From Massilia sp. PDC64 (GTDB taxonomy: Bacteria > Pseudomonadota > Gammaproteobacteria > Burkholderiales > Burkholderiaceae_D): 51,535 nt of DNA. The position numbers were made by a program, and so were the translations under genes. Within the stretch, counting starts at the first letter, position 1, and each line of letters starts with the position of its first letter. Below the pieces are notes generated by a model, which worked only from the letters and a program-made list of their open reading frames with translations, was not told the origin of the DNA and made no database searches. Below, piece by piece: positions 33,783-41,241 of this stretch. Location of the stretch: positions 1 through 51,535 of the forward strand of contig NZ_FMZS01000021.1 of NCBI RefSeq assembly GCF_900101265.1. Direction: 5' to 3'.

Positions 33783-34846
33783 GCTTGTGCTCCTTGTTGA
33801 AGTTGATGAATGGGTTGCGCGCCCATGAGCGCGCGCACGGCGTCGGCGATGGCTTCCACCTGCGGGATGACGGCCTGTTCGAGCGGACGGCTGAACGGGA
33901 TCGGCACGTCGGGCACCGCCAGGCGTTTCACGGGCGCGCGCAGCTGGATGGTGTCGAGGTGCTCGGCGACGAGCGCGGCGATCTCGCCGGACAGGCCAAA
34001 GCTCAGGTAGTCCTCGTCCGCGATCAGCACGCGGCCCGTCTTCGCGACGGACGCCAGCACGCCGGCGCGGTCGAGCGGGACGATGGTGCGCAGGTCCAGC
34101 ACCTCGACGGAGATGCCTTCCTGCGCCAGCTGTTCGGCCGCGATGGCGGCCTTCTGCACCATCTGGCTCAGCGTGACGATGGTGACGTCGCGGCCTTCGC
34201 GCACGACGCGCGCTTCGCCGAACGGAATCGCGTACGCTTCCTGGGGGACGGCGTTCGTGCTGCCCTCGAAGTACGACATCCACGACAGGCCCATGATCCC
34301 CTTGTGGTAGCAGAACACGACCGGGTTGTCGTCGCGGATCGCCTGGATCATCAGGCCTTTCGCGTCGTACGCGTTGGACGGCACGACGACCTTCAGGCCC
34401 GGCATGTGGGCGAAGCTCGCGTACAGGCATTGCGAGTGCTGCGCGGCGTCGTTGTAGCCGCCACCGATGCCCGTCGTGATCACCACCGGCAGTTTCAATG
34501 CGCCACCGGACATGTACGAATTCTTCGCCATGTGGTTGTAGATCTGGTCGAAGCAGACGCCGAAGAAGTCGACGAACATCAGTTCCGCGATGGGACGTAG
34601 CCCTTCCGCGGCGGCACCCACGGCCGCGCCCATGAACGCCGTCTCCGAGATCGGCGTCTCCATGATGCGCTCGGGCCCGAAGCGGTCGAGCAGACCCGTG
34701 GTGGCGGAAAAGATGCCGCCGTACTTGCCGATGTCCTCGCCCATCACGAACACGGACGGGTCGCGTTCCATCTCCTGGCCGATGGCTTCGGCGATCGCTT
34801 GCGCCATCGTGAGCGTGCGCACGGCGCCTTTGCTGTTGCTTTGCAT
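33779..34846 (-). CDS. acoB: Acetoin dehydrogenase-type E1, beta subunit
   Basis: This 355-residue thiamine-diphosphate enzyme subunit has the transketolase central-domain pattern VFVMGEDIGKYGGIF, the active-site region ETPISETAFMGAAVGAAAEGLRP, DQIYNHMAKNSYMSGG, and the C-terminal domain with VEVLDLRTIVPLDR. It matches AcoB / E1-beta of branched-chain-type 2-oxo acid dehydrogenases; the setting near acoR favours acetoin or a related ketol. It lies 22 bases after acoA and overlaps the lipoyl protein gene. Confidence 0.9.
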   Translation of the reverse strand: MQSNSKGAVRTLTMAQAIAEAIGQEMERDPSVFVMGEDIGKYGGIFSATTGLLDRFGPERIMETPISETAFMGAAVGAAAEGLRPIAELMFVDFFGVCFDQIYNHMAKNSYMSGGALKLPVVITTGIGGGYNDAAQHSQCLYASFAHMPGLKVVVPSNAYDAKGLMIQAIRDDNPVVFCYHKGIMGLSWMSYFEGSTNAVPQEAYAIPFGEARVVREGRDVTIVTLSQMVQKAAIAAEQLAQEGISVEVLDLRTIVPLDRAGVLASVAKTGRVLIADEDYLSFGLSGEIAALVAEHLDTIQLRAPVKRLAVPDVPIPFSRPLEQAVIPQVEAIADAVRALMGAQPIHQLQQGAQA

Positions 34847-34868
34847 GTTGTGTCTCCTTGTTTTGGTC

Positions 34869-35879
34869 TCAGTCGGCGAATACGTGTTTCAGGGCGTCCT
34901 GCGGATCCGGGTACGGGCTGTTGCGGCCGAACGCGAACGCCGCCTCGACCCGGCCCGCGACTTTCAGGCGCAGGTCGCGGTCCTGCGCGTCGTCGATCAG
35001 GCCTTCCGCGCGCAGACGCGCACCGAGCCGCGCGATCGGGTCGTCCTTGCGCAGCGCCGCGCTCTCGCCTTTCGGACGGTAGGTCTCGGGGTCGCCCTGG
35101 AAGTGGCCGAAGTAGCGGTCCGTCTTGACTTCGATGAGGGTCGGGCCTTCGCCGCGGCGGGCGCGGGCGATGGCGGCGCCGGCGGCCGCGTACACCTCGA
35201 CGGCGTCGTTGCGCTCGACGAGCACGCCCGGCATGCCGTAGGCGGCGCCGCGCACGGCGTTCGATGCGACGGACGTCGAGACGGATTTCTCTACCGAGAT
35301 GCCGTACTTGTTGTCTTCGCAGACGAAGACGACGGGCAGCTTCCACACGGCCGCGAGGTTCAGCGCCTCGTGGAACGCGCCCTGGTTGGCGGCCCCTTCG
35401 CCGAAGAAGGCGATGGCGACCCAGTCCTTGTCCAGCTTGCGCGCGGCGAGCGCGGCGCCGCAGGCCTGCGGTGCGCTGGCGCCCACGATGCCGCTGCAGG
35501 AAAACTTGGTCGGCACGTGGAACAAATGCATGTGGCCGCCCTTGCCGCGGCCCAGGCCGGTCTCCTTGCCGAACATCTCGGCCGTCATCGCGTCGAGCGG
35601 CACGCCCTTGGCGATGGCGAAGTGGTGCGAGCGGTGCGCGCCGACGACGCTGTCGTCATCGCTCAAGTGCGCGCACACGCCGACGGCGACCGGCTCCTGG
35701 CCGGCGGCGAGGTGCATCTCGCCCGGCACGGGGCCGGCGCCGATGTCGAACGCGAGGCCCTTCTGGATCTTCGGGGGCAGTTTGCCCTCGAGGTAAACCT
35801 TGGCCATCGTTTCTTCGTACTCGCGGATCTCGATCATCTTCTCGTACATCCAGAGCAGGTGTTCCCGTGTCGGCTGCAT
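34869..35879 (-). CDS. acoA: Acetoin dehydrogenase-type E1, alpha subunit
   Basis: This 336-residue subunit binds thiamine diphosphate through the motif beginning GEGAANQGAFHEALNLAAVW and ending EDNKYG, and has the E1-alpha entry pattern LLWMYEKMIEIREYEE and HRSHHFAIAKG. The ATG chosen is preceded by AAGGAGA; a longer frame (12 more codons) exists but has no ribosome site. It is the first gene of an eight-gene operon running to lipA, behind a sigma54 promoter. Together with AcoB it would cleave a ketol and load the acyl group on lipoate. Confidence 0.92.
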   Translation of the reverse strand: MQPTREHLLWMYEKMIEIREYEETMAKVYLEGKLPPKIQKGLAFDIGAGPVPGEMHLAAGQEPVAVGVCAHLSDDDSVVGAHRSHHFAIAKGVPLDAMTAEMFGKETGLGRGKGGHMHLFHVPTKFSCSGIVGASAPQACGAALAARKLDKDWVAIAFFGEGAANQGAFHEALNLAAVWKLPVVFVCEDNKYGISVEKSVSTSVASNAVRGAAYGMPGVLVERNDAVEVYAAAGAAIARARRGEGPTLIEVKTDRYFGHFQGDPETYRPKGESAALRKDDPIARLGARLRAEGLIDDAQDRDLRLKVAGRVEAAFAFGRNSPYPDPQDALKHVFAD

Positions 35880-35925
35880 GTTGCTGTCTCCTTGTCTGTG
35901 GGTTGGTGCATGCACCTACCCCTTC

Positions 35926-35942
35926 AGCAAATTCGATGCCAA
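35926..35942 (-). promoter_or_regulatory. Sigma54 (-24/-12) promoter of the aco-like operon
   Basis: On the minus strand the sequence TTGGCATCGAATTTGCT fits TTGGCAC-N5-TTGCT with correct spacing between GG and GC. The predicted start is about 12 bases beyond the -12 GC (near 35915), leaving a leader of about 36 bases to the acoA ATG. Confidence 0.8.
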
Positions 35943-35996
35943 GCCCTTTCTCCCCGTTGCGGGGGGCAAAACGGCCCGTTTCGAGCCTGCGGACGC

Positions 35997-36038
35997 GTCA
36001 TCTGTCTCAGCCGCGGCCGCGCCGCTGCGACATCTGTT
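35997..36038. promoter_or_regulatory. Shared pair of AcoR-type elements between divergent sigma54 promoters
   Basis: GTCATCTGTC (35997-36006) and GACATCTGTT (36029-36038) are each one change from the palindrome GACA-NN-TGTC and are followed by similar bases (TCAGCCGCGG, TCACCGCGG). They are 32 bases apart (three helix turns) and lie between the two outward sigma54 promoters, so one activator array could serve both operons. Confidence 0.65.
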
Positions 36039-36074
36039 TCACCGCGGACGGCTCTGCAAGAGAGACGCAGGTGG

Positions 36075-36090
36075 TGGCACCGTTTTTGCA
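36075..36090 (+). promoter_or_regulatory. Sigma54 (-24/-12) promoter of the porin-PQQ operon
   Basis: TGGCACCGTTTTTGCA is a near-perfect sigma54 promoter (consensus TGGCACG-N4-TTGCA, one change). The predicted start is near 36101, about 32 bases before the porin ATG. Confidence 0.85.
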
Positions 36091-36132
36091 GATGCGACCA
36101 GCGCAGTACCTACAACAATCAATGGAGACAAC

Positions 36133-37335
36133 ATGAAAGAGACATACAAGACGCGCAAGCTGCTGGCGCTGCTGGCCTGCGCGGCCGCGGGCTCCACCCA
36201 CGCGGCCGTGGAGTTCGAGACGCCGGGCGGCTGGAAGCTCGGCACGGACGGCTGGATCATCGTGCAGGCCCACCGCCAGAACGGCGACGACGCGGGCACG
36301 ACGGGCTTCCGCATGACCTCGGGCACGACGCCGAGCCTGTTCGCGTTCACGGTCACCTCGCCCGCCATCGACGGCATCACGTACAGCAGCCGCGTGGGCC
36401 TGTACATCAATTCGCAGTCCGGCGAAGGCAACTTCCGCAACGCGGGCAACGTCGGCAATACGGGCAGCAAGTCGCTGGACCCGCGCGAGATGTGGGCCAA
36501 GGCGTCCGCATCCTGGGGCGAGATCGTGATCGGCAAGTCCTACGGCATCTACCAGGCGGAACCCGTGCTGGCCGATGCGTCCGTGCTGGCGGGCGGACTG
36601 ACCGGCTACGACGTCGCCAACACGACGAACGCGCTGGCCGCGAGCTTCAACGCGGGCTACATGTACACGAACTTCAACGCGGGCCTGCGCTACAACTCGC
36701 CGAAGACGGTGCCGCTGTCGTTCTCGGTGGCGGTGTACGACCCGAGCCAGATCCGCAACGTGTTCACGGGCGCCGGCGCGGACCAGACGAATTCCCCGCG
36801 CGTCGAAGGCGGTGTGTATTACAACGACCAGCTGGGCGCTGCGCGAGTCAAGCTGTACGGCGACTTCACGTGGCAGACGGCGCGCCACTGCACCGTCGCG
36901 GGCGGCGGCGCCTGCGCGCACGACGACGTGCACACGCGCGGCGTCTCGGCCGGCACGACGGTCGACGTGGGCCCGCTGAACTTCCACCTGTCCGGCTTCA
37001 AGGCGGACGGCCTCGGGTCCGTGCTGATGCAGGACGTCGACGCACTGGATGCCGCCGGCCGCGAACGCAGGAGCCGCGGCGGCTTCGCGCAGGTCGTGTG
37101 GCATGCGACGGATGCGCTGTCGCTGCGTGCGAGCTACGGCCGCACGCGCATCGACGACACGGCCAGCACGCCCGGCCACCTCGCGCAATCGCGCATCGGC
37201 GGCGCCTATTACGCGGTGAACCCGCACGTGACGGTGTATGCCGAACTCGCGCGCTCGACGTTCTCGCTGAACCCCGTGTTCGACCGGCCGACCAACACCC
37301 GCTACGCGACCCTCGGCGGCCGCTTCGTGTGGTGA
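36133..37335 (+). CDS. Gram-negative outer-membrane porin
   Basis: This 400-residue protein has a signal peptide (about MKETYKTRKLLALLACAAAGSTHA) and a chain of amphipathic strands (LGTDGWIIVQAHRQ, YSSRVGLYINSQ, EIVIGKSYGIYQ) ending in an aromatic terminal strand, RYATLGGRFVW, as expected for a trimeric general porin. It probably lets the substrate of the periplasmic dehydrogenase through the outer membrane. It is the first gene after a near-perfect sigma54 promoter, with ribosome site ATGGAGA, and is 29 bases upstream of the PQQ dehydrogenase. Confidence 0.88.
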   Translation: MKETYKTRKLLALLACAAAGSTHAAVEFETPGGWKLGTDGWIIVQAHRQNGDDAGTTGFRMTSGTTPSLFAFTVTSPAIDGITYSSRVGLYINSQSGEGNFRNAGNVGNTGSKSLDPREMWAKASASWGEIVIGKSYGIYQAEPVLADASVLAGGLTGYDVANTTNALAASFNAGYMYTNFNAGLRYNSPKTVPLSFSVAVYDPSQIRNVFTGAGADQTNSPRVEGGVYYNDQLGAARVKLYGDFTWQTARHCTVAGGGACAHDDVHTRGVSAGTTVDVGPLNFHLSGFKADGLGSVLMQDVDALDAAGRERRSRGGFAQVVWHATDALSLRASYGRTRIDDTASTPGHLAQSRIGGAYYAVNPHVTVYAELARSTFSLNPVFDRPTNTRYATLGGRFVW

Positions 37336-37364
37336 TCCATCCAACGCATTCCGAGGAACCCAAC

Positions 37365-39032
37365 ATGCACCCGACCACCCGTTCCAACACGGCGGCCGCC
37401 GTCGCCGCCTTCCTGCTCGCCCTCTCCCTGGCGCAACCGGCGGCCGCCCACGGCGACGACGATGACGCCGCCAACTGGACGCAATACCACCGCACGTCGA
37501 ACGCCTGGCGCTACTCGCCGCTGGACCAGATCACGACGAAGAACGTCAAGCACCTGAAACCCGTGTGGATCCACCAGCCGGGCGACATCACGTCCGGCCT
37601 CGTCTCCACGCCGCTCGTCAAGGACGGCGTGCTGTACTACGTCGGCCCGAACAACCACGTGTTCGCGCTGGACGGCGCCACCGGCAAGCCGCTGTGGCAC
37701 TACCAGCCGAAGCTGGCCGCCGTCGCCTCCGAAAGCTTTTATGCGTCGCTGGGCCGCAGCCTCACGATGGGCCATGGCCGCATCTACCTCGGCACCCTGG
37801 ACGGCCGCTTCGTCGCCATCGACGACAAGACGGGCAAGGAAGTGTGGTCCACCCAGCTGACGGATTTGAAGAAGTGCTTCGGCTGCCTGTTCTCGTCGTC
37901 GCCCGTGCTGGCGGGCGACGTCCTGATCGGCGGCACGACGGGCGGCGACCAGGCGCAGCGCGGCAAGATCTACGCCGTGAACGCCATGACGGGCGCGAAG
38001 ATGTGGACCTTCGACACCATCCGCGACGACCCGGCCAGCTGGCCCGGCGACACGGGCGAAGTGGCGGGCGGCGGCGCGTGGATGCCGGGCACGTACGATG
38101 CCGCGTCGGACACGTTCTTCATCGGCACGAGCAACGCGGCGCCGGACTTCTACGGCGACGGCCGCAAGGGCGACAACCTGTACACGGCGACCCTGCTGGC
38201 GCTGGATCCGAAGACGGGCAAGCTGAAATGGCATCGCCAGGAAATCCCGCACGACACGTTCGACTACGACTCCACGTACGAAGCGCTGCTCCTCAAGAAG
38301 GACGGCAAGGACGTCGTCGTCCACCTGAACAAGAGCGGCTTCGTGTTCGTGATGGACAAGGCGGACGGCAAGCTGGAAAACGTGTGGCCCCTGAGCCAGA
38401 CCTACAACTTCGTCAAGACCATCGACCCGAAGACGGGGGAACTGATCGGGCGGCGCGAGATGCCGGTCGGGAAAGAGACGCTGCTGTGCCCCTACCTGCT
38501 CGGCACGCGCAGCTACAACGCGGGCGCGTACAACCCGAAGACGAAGCTGTGGTACACGAACGCGATGGAAGTCTGCCAGAACGTGATCCCGGCGAAGCAG
38601 GAGACGTCCGGCATGGGCATCGCGAGCCTGTACCTCGGCGTCGACAAGCTGGAAGCCGTGCCGCCGCCGGACCGTCCCGCCGAAGGCCGCCTCGATGCGC
38701 GCGATCCGCTCACGGGCAAGCTGAAATGGAGCGTCAAGTACCCGATCCCGGGCCTGGGCAGCGTCCTCACGACGGGCGGGGGCCTCGTGTTCAACGGCGA
38801 TCCGCAGGGCTACGTGCACGCGTATGACGCCGATACGGGCGCGGAGCTGTGGAAGTTCCAGACGGGGTCCGGCATCCGCGGCGGCATCGTCAGCTATGCG
38901 GTGAACGGCAGGCAGTACATCGCCGTGCCGAGCGGCTGGGGCTCGCTGGCGCCCGGCTTCATGGCCTCCGCCTTCCCGGCCGTGAAAACGCTGACGGGCG
39001 GCGCGGCGATGGTCGTGTTCGCGCTCGACTGA
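37365..39032 (+). CDS. PQQ-dependent alcohol dehydrogenase, XoxF/PedH-like metal site
   Basis: This 555-residue periplasmic quinoprotein has a signal peptide ending QPAAA and the eight-bladed propeller repeats (GTLDGRFVAIDDKTGKEVW, LLALDPKTGKLKW). Aligned by motif with MxaF/XoxF/ExaA, the metal site has Asp195 (GGDQAQRG, usually Glu), Asn257 (GTSNAAP), the catalytic Asp300 and Asp302 (HDTFDYD). The D-Y-D pattern is that of lanthanide-using enzymes; calcium enzymes lack the second Asp. The adjacent-cysteine ring near the PQQ is absent (ESFYASLGRS there); a Cys171-x-x-Cys174 pair occurs further on. Substrate is unknown; an alcohol or diol is expected. Confidence 0.92.
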   Translation: MHPTTRSNTAAAVAAFLLALSLAQPAAAHGDDDDAANWTQYHRTSNAWRYSPLDQITTKNVKHLKPVWIHQPGDITSGLVSTPLVKDGVLYYVGPNNHVFALDGATGKPLWHYQPKLAAVASESFYASLGRSLTMGHGRIYLGTLDGRFVAIDDKTGKEVWSTQLTDLKKCFGCLFSSSPVLAGDVLIGGTTGGDQAQRGKIYAVNAMTGAKMWTFDTIRDDPASWPGDTGEVAGGGAWMPGTYDAASDTFFIGTSNAAPDFYGDGRKGDNLYTATLLALDPKTGKLKWHRQEIPHDTFDYDSTYEALLLKKDGKDVVVHLNKSGFVFVMDKADGKLENVWPLSQTYNFVKTIDPKTGELIGRREMPVGKETLLCPYLLGTRSYNAGAYNPKTKLWYTNAMEVCQNVIPAKQETSGMGIASLYLGVDKLEAVPPPDRPAEGRLDARDPLTGKLKWSVKYPIPGLGSVLTTGGGLVFNGDPQGYVHAYDADTGAELWKFQTGSGIRGGIVSYAVNGRQYIAVPSGWGSLAPGFMASAFPAVKTLTGGAAMVVFALD

Positions 39033-39091
39033 TTTCAACGCGGGCGCCGCGCGCGCCCGCTTTCACCACCACGATAATCAAGGAGACTCTC

Positions 39092-39451
39092 ATGTTCAAA
39101 CCCCTCGCCTGCGCCCTCGCGGTCCAGCTGCTGTGCGCGTCCGCCGCCATGGCCGTCGCGCCGACCATCTCCGGGCCCGCCAAGCCCGACCAGGCCATGA
39201 TCGAAGCGGGCGCCAAGCGCTTCAACCAGAGCTGCGTCTACTGCCACGGCAATGCCGGCTCGGGCGGCAAGGCGGCCCCGCTGCAGGGCCGCGACGACCT
39301 GACGAAGGAATACGTCGCGGAGACGATCGCCAACGGCAAGCAGCGCGGCGCCTTCAACATGCCGGCGTGGAAAGGCGCGTTCAACGAGCAGCAGATCCAG
39401 GAGCTCACCGCCTACATCCTGTCGCTGAAGAACGCCGGCGCGGCGAAATAG
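39092..39451 (+). CDS. Small periplasmic cytochrome c, XoxG-like position
   Basis: This 119-residue protein has a signal peptide (ending ASAAMA) and one heme site, CVYCH, with a likely Met ligand in FNMPAW and the C-terminal helix QIQELTAYILSLK of class I cytochromes c. It should take electrons from the PQQ dehydrogenase encoded 59 bases upstream and hand them to the respiratory chain. Ribosome site AAGGAGA. Confidence 0.9.
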   Translation: MFKPLACALAVQLLCASAAMAVAPTISGPAKPDQAMIEAGAKRFNQSCVYCHGNAGSGGKAAPLQGRDDLTKEYVAETIANGKQRGAFNMPAWKGAFNEQQIQELTAYILSLKNAGAAK

Positions 39452-39460
39452 GAGGCCGCC

Positions 39461-40243
39461 ATGGCGCCAATTCGCAAGCGCTGGCTGGCCGCGCTGGCCT
39501 GCACGGCGGCGGCCACGTCGCCGGCGCGCACGCTGCCCGAGATGGCGGCGTCCAACGAGTTCGTGATCTGCGCGGCGCCGGACGACATGCCGTTCTCGCG
39601 GCGCGACGGCACACCGGCCGGACTGTACGTCGACCTGGGCCGGCTCGTCGCGTCCGACCTCGGGCTTGCCCTGGGCGTGCGCTGGATCCCGCGCCGCGAA
39701 CTGGCCCACCGCGTGGGCTGCGACGCCATCATGGGCACGGCCGTCGTCAAGGCGGCAGACCGTCCGACGTCATGGCGCAACGTGGCGACGATACCGTGGA
39801 TGCGGGCCGGCGCCGTCGTCGTGGACACGGGACGCAGTCCGGTGGACACGCCGGATGCGCTGCGCGGCCGCCACGTCGCCGTGGCGAGCGGCTCGTGGGC
39901 GCACCGCTGGCTCGATACGCACGGCGTGCCCGTGTGGGTGCGGTTCCGGACGGATCCCGAGATCATCGATGCCGTCGTGCGGGGCGACGCGGACGCCGGC
40001 GTCGTGTCGGACGTGGCGGCAGGCTGGTATCGGCAGCAATCCGGCGCGGCAAGCCTGCGCGTGCTGGACGGGCTGCTCGATCCGGACGAATTCGGCTTCG
40101 ACGTGGCGATCGACCTGCTCGACACGGACGCCGCCACGCTGGCGCGCGTGAACGGCATCGTGCGGGCGCGCCTGGCGGACGGCGCGATCGCGGCGATCGG
40201 CATGCGCTACGGCGCGTACCGGCCGCCGGCCGGGCAGCGCTAG
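39461..40243 (+). CDS. Quinoprotein-associated periplasmic binding protein, MoxJ/XoxJ-like
   Basis: This 260-residue protein has an export signal and a solute-binding-protein fold (FVICAAPDDMPFSRRDGTPAGLYVDLGRLVASDLGL; GRHVAVASGSWAHRWL). The family is the putative ABC-type binding proteins found beside PQQ dehydrogenases (MoxJ, XoxJ), thought to help activate the apo-enzyme rather than serve a transporter. No permease or ATPase gene is nearby. It begins nine bases after the cytochrome gene with ribosome site GGAGG, so dehydrogenase, cytochrome and this protein follow the xoxF-xoxG-xoxJ order. Confidence 0.85.
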   Translation: MAPIRKRWLAALACTAAATSPARTLPEMAASNEFVICAAPDDMPFSRRDGTPAGLYVDLGRLVASDLGLALGVRWIPRRELAHRVGCDAIMGTAVVKAADRPTSWRNVATIPWMRAGAVVVDTGRSPVDTPDALRGRHVAVASGSWAHRWLDTHGVPVWVRFRTDPEIIDAVVRGDADAGVVSDVAAGWYRQQSGAASLRVLDGLLDPDEFGFDVAIDLLDTDAATLARVNGIVRARLADGAIAAIGMRYGAYRPPAGQR

Positions 40244-40244
40244 C

Positions 40245-41042
40245 TCAGGATTCCGAGTCCGCGCGCGCGGCCTGCACGCGCTTGCACGCTGGCTCCTTGC
40301 GGCCCGCCGCCGCGCACACCCGCGCGCGGCACTGTTCCTCGCCGGCCGCGTTGTAGCGGCGGCACGACTCGAGCTGTTCCGCCGGCGTGGCCTTGCCCTT
40401 CTTCGGGTCCATGTGACTCATCAGGGCCGCCAGCAGCACGACGTCGCTGTCCTGCTCGCGTACAGGCTTCGCCTTCGTCTTCTTCTCTTTCGCGGCCTCG
40501 CGTGTCTTCTCCTGTGCCTTCGCGTGCGCCGCCTTCGCATGCGCTTCCCTGCGTTCGGCCTTGTCGGCCTTCGCGGACTTCTCCGCGGATTTCTCCGCCT
40601 TCGCCGCACGCTCCTTGTTGTGCGCAGGTTCCGCCGGCGCGGCCATGTCGGCCAGCGGATTGGTCATGGGTTCGAGCGGCGCCGCCGGTTCGTCGCGCAG
40701 CACGGCCGTCGTGGGCGCGGCGGGGACCGCTGCCGGCAGCGACACGGGCGTGACGGGTGCGGGCGGTGCGGCCGCGACCTGCACCGGCGCCGCGGCCGGC
40801 ACGGTATGGTCGCCATTACCGCCGAACAGGAACAGCGCCCCGCACACGGCGATCGCACCCGCGGCCGCGCCGCCCCAGGCCAGCGCACGCGAACGGGGCC
40901 GCTGCCGTTGCGCCGCAGCCGCCTGCCCCGTCATGCCGTCCAGCGAACTGAGGATGCCCTGTCGCTCCTGAACCGGCTGCTCTTCGGGCGAGAGCAGGCT
41001 GGGCCGGCCGCCACGGACCGGGCGATCGCCTTGATGTTGCAA
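40245..41042 (-). CDS. Single-pass membrane protein with Ala/Lys-rich periplasmic part, unknown function
   Basis: This 265-residue protein starts at a TTG six bases after a clear AAGGAG. A short cytoplasmic N-terminus is followed by one membrane helix (about residues 53-73, ALAWGGAAAGAIAVCGALFLF), a Pro/Ala-rich stretch, a highly charged Ala/Lys/Glu helical segment (about residues 140-200), and a C-terminal cysteine cluster (ESCRRY, EQCRARVC, EPACKR). I do not recognise it. It diverges from the T6SS operon and shares its control region, which is the only hint of function. Confidence 0.7.
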   Translation of the reverse strand: MQHQGDRPVRGGRPSLLSPEEQPVQERQGILSSLDGMTGQAAAAQRQRPRSRALAWGGAAAGAIAVCGALFLFGGNGDHTVPAAAPVQVAAAPPAPVTPVSLPAAVPAAPTTAVLRDEPAAPLEPMTNPLADMAAPAEPAHNKERAAKAEKSAEKSAKADKAERREAHAKAAHAKAQEKTREAAKEKKTKAKPVREQDSDVVLLAALMSHMDPKKGKATPAEQLESCRRYNAAGEEQCRARVCAAAGRKEPACKRVQAARADSES

Positions 41043-41110
41043 ATCAGCTCCTTAAAAAAGTTTGCATTACTTTACAAGAATCAAGACAATTGTGCCTCAA
41101 GTTTGCTTTT

Positions 41111-41191
41111 AATCGTGCGCGATTAACACATTTGGTGAGTTTTTGCGTTTTTTCAATCGTGCGCGGGGTTGTCGATTACCGGATTTATACT
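41111..41191 (+). promoter_or_regulatory. Putative control region of the T6SS operon with 11-base direct repeats
   Basis: The 11-mer AATCGTGCGCG occurs at 41111-41121 and again at 41155-41165, 44 bases (about four helix turns) apart. The first copy is part of the palindrome AATCG-TGCG-CGATT (41111-41124). A good -10, TATACT, lies at 41186-41191, but no -35 is found at the right distance; the second repeat sits near that position. This looks like an activator-dependent promoter. The region is AT-rich compared with the genes around it. Confidence 0.5.
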
Positions 41192-41241
41192 TTCGGGAAA
41201 TATTTCTTCGACAACAATGTGAACGGCTTCCGGAGAGTGCG

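Noticed and set aside
40245..41042. TonB-like identity of the single-pass Ala/Lys-rich protein
   Set aside because: It lacks the TonB C-terminal domain and instead has a cysteine cluster; no exbBD genes are near.
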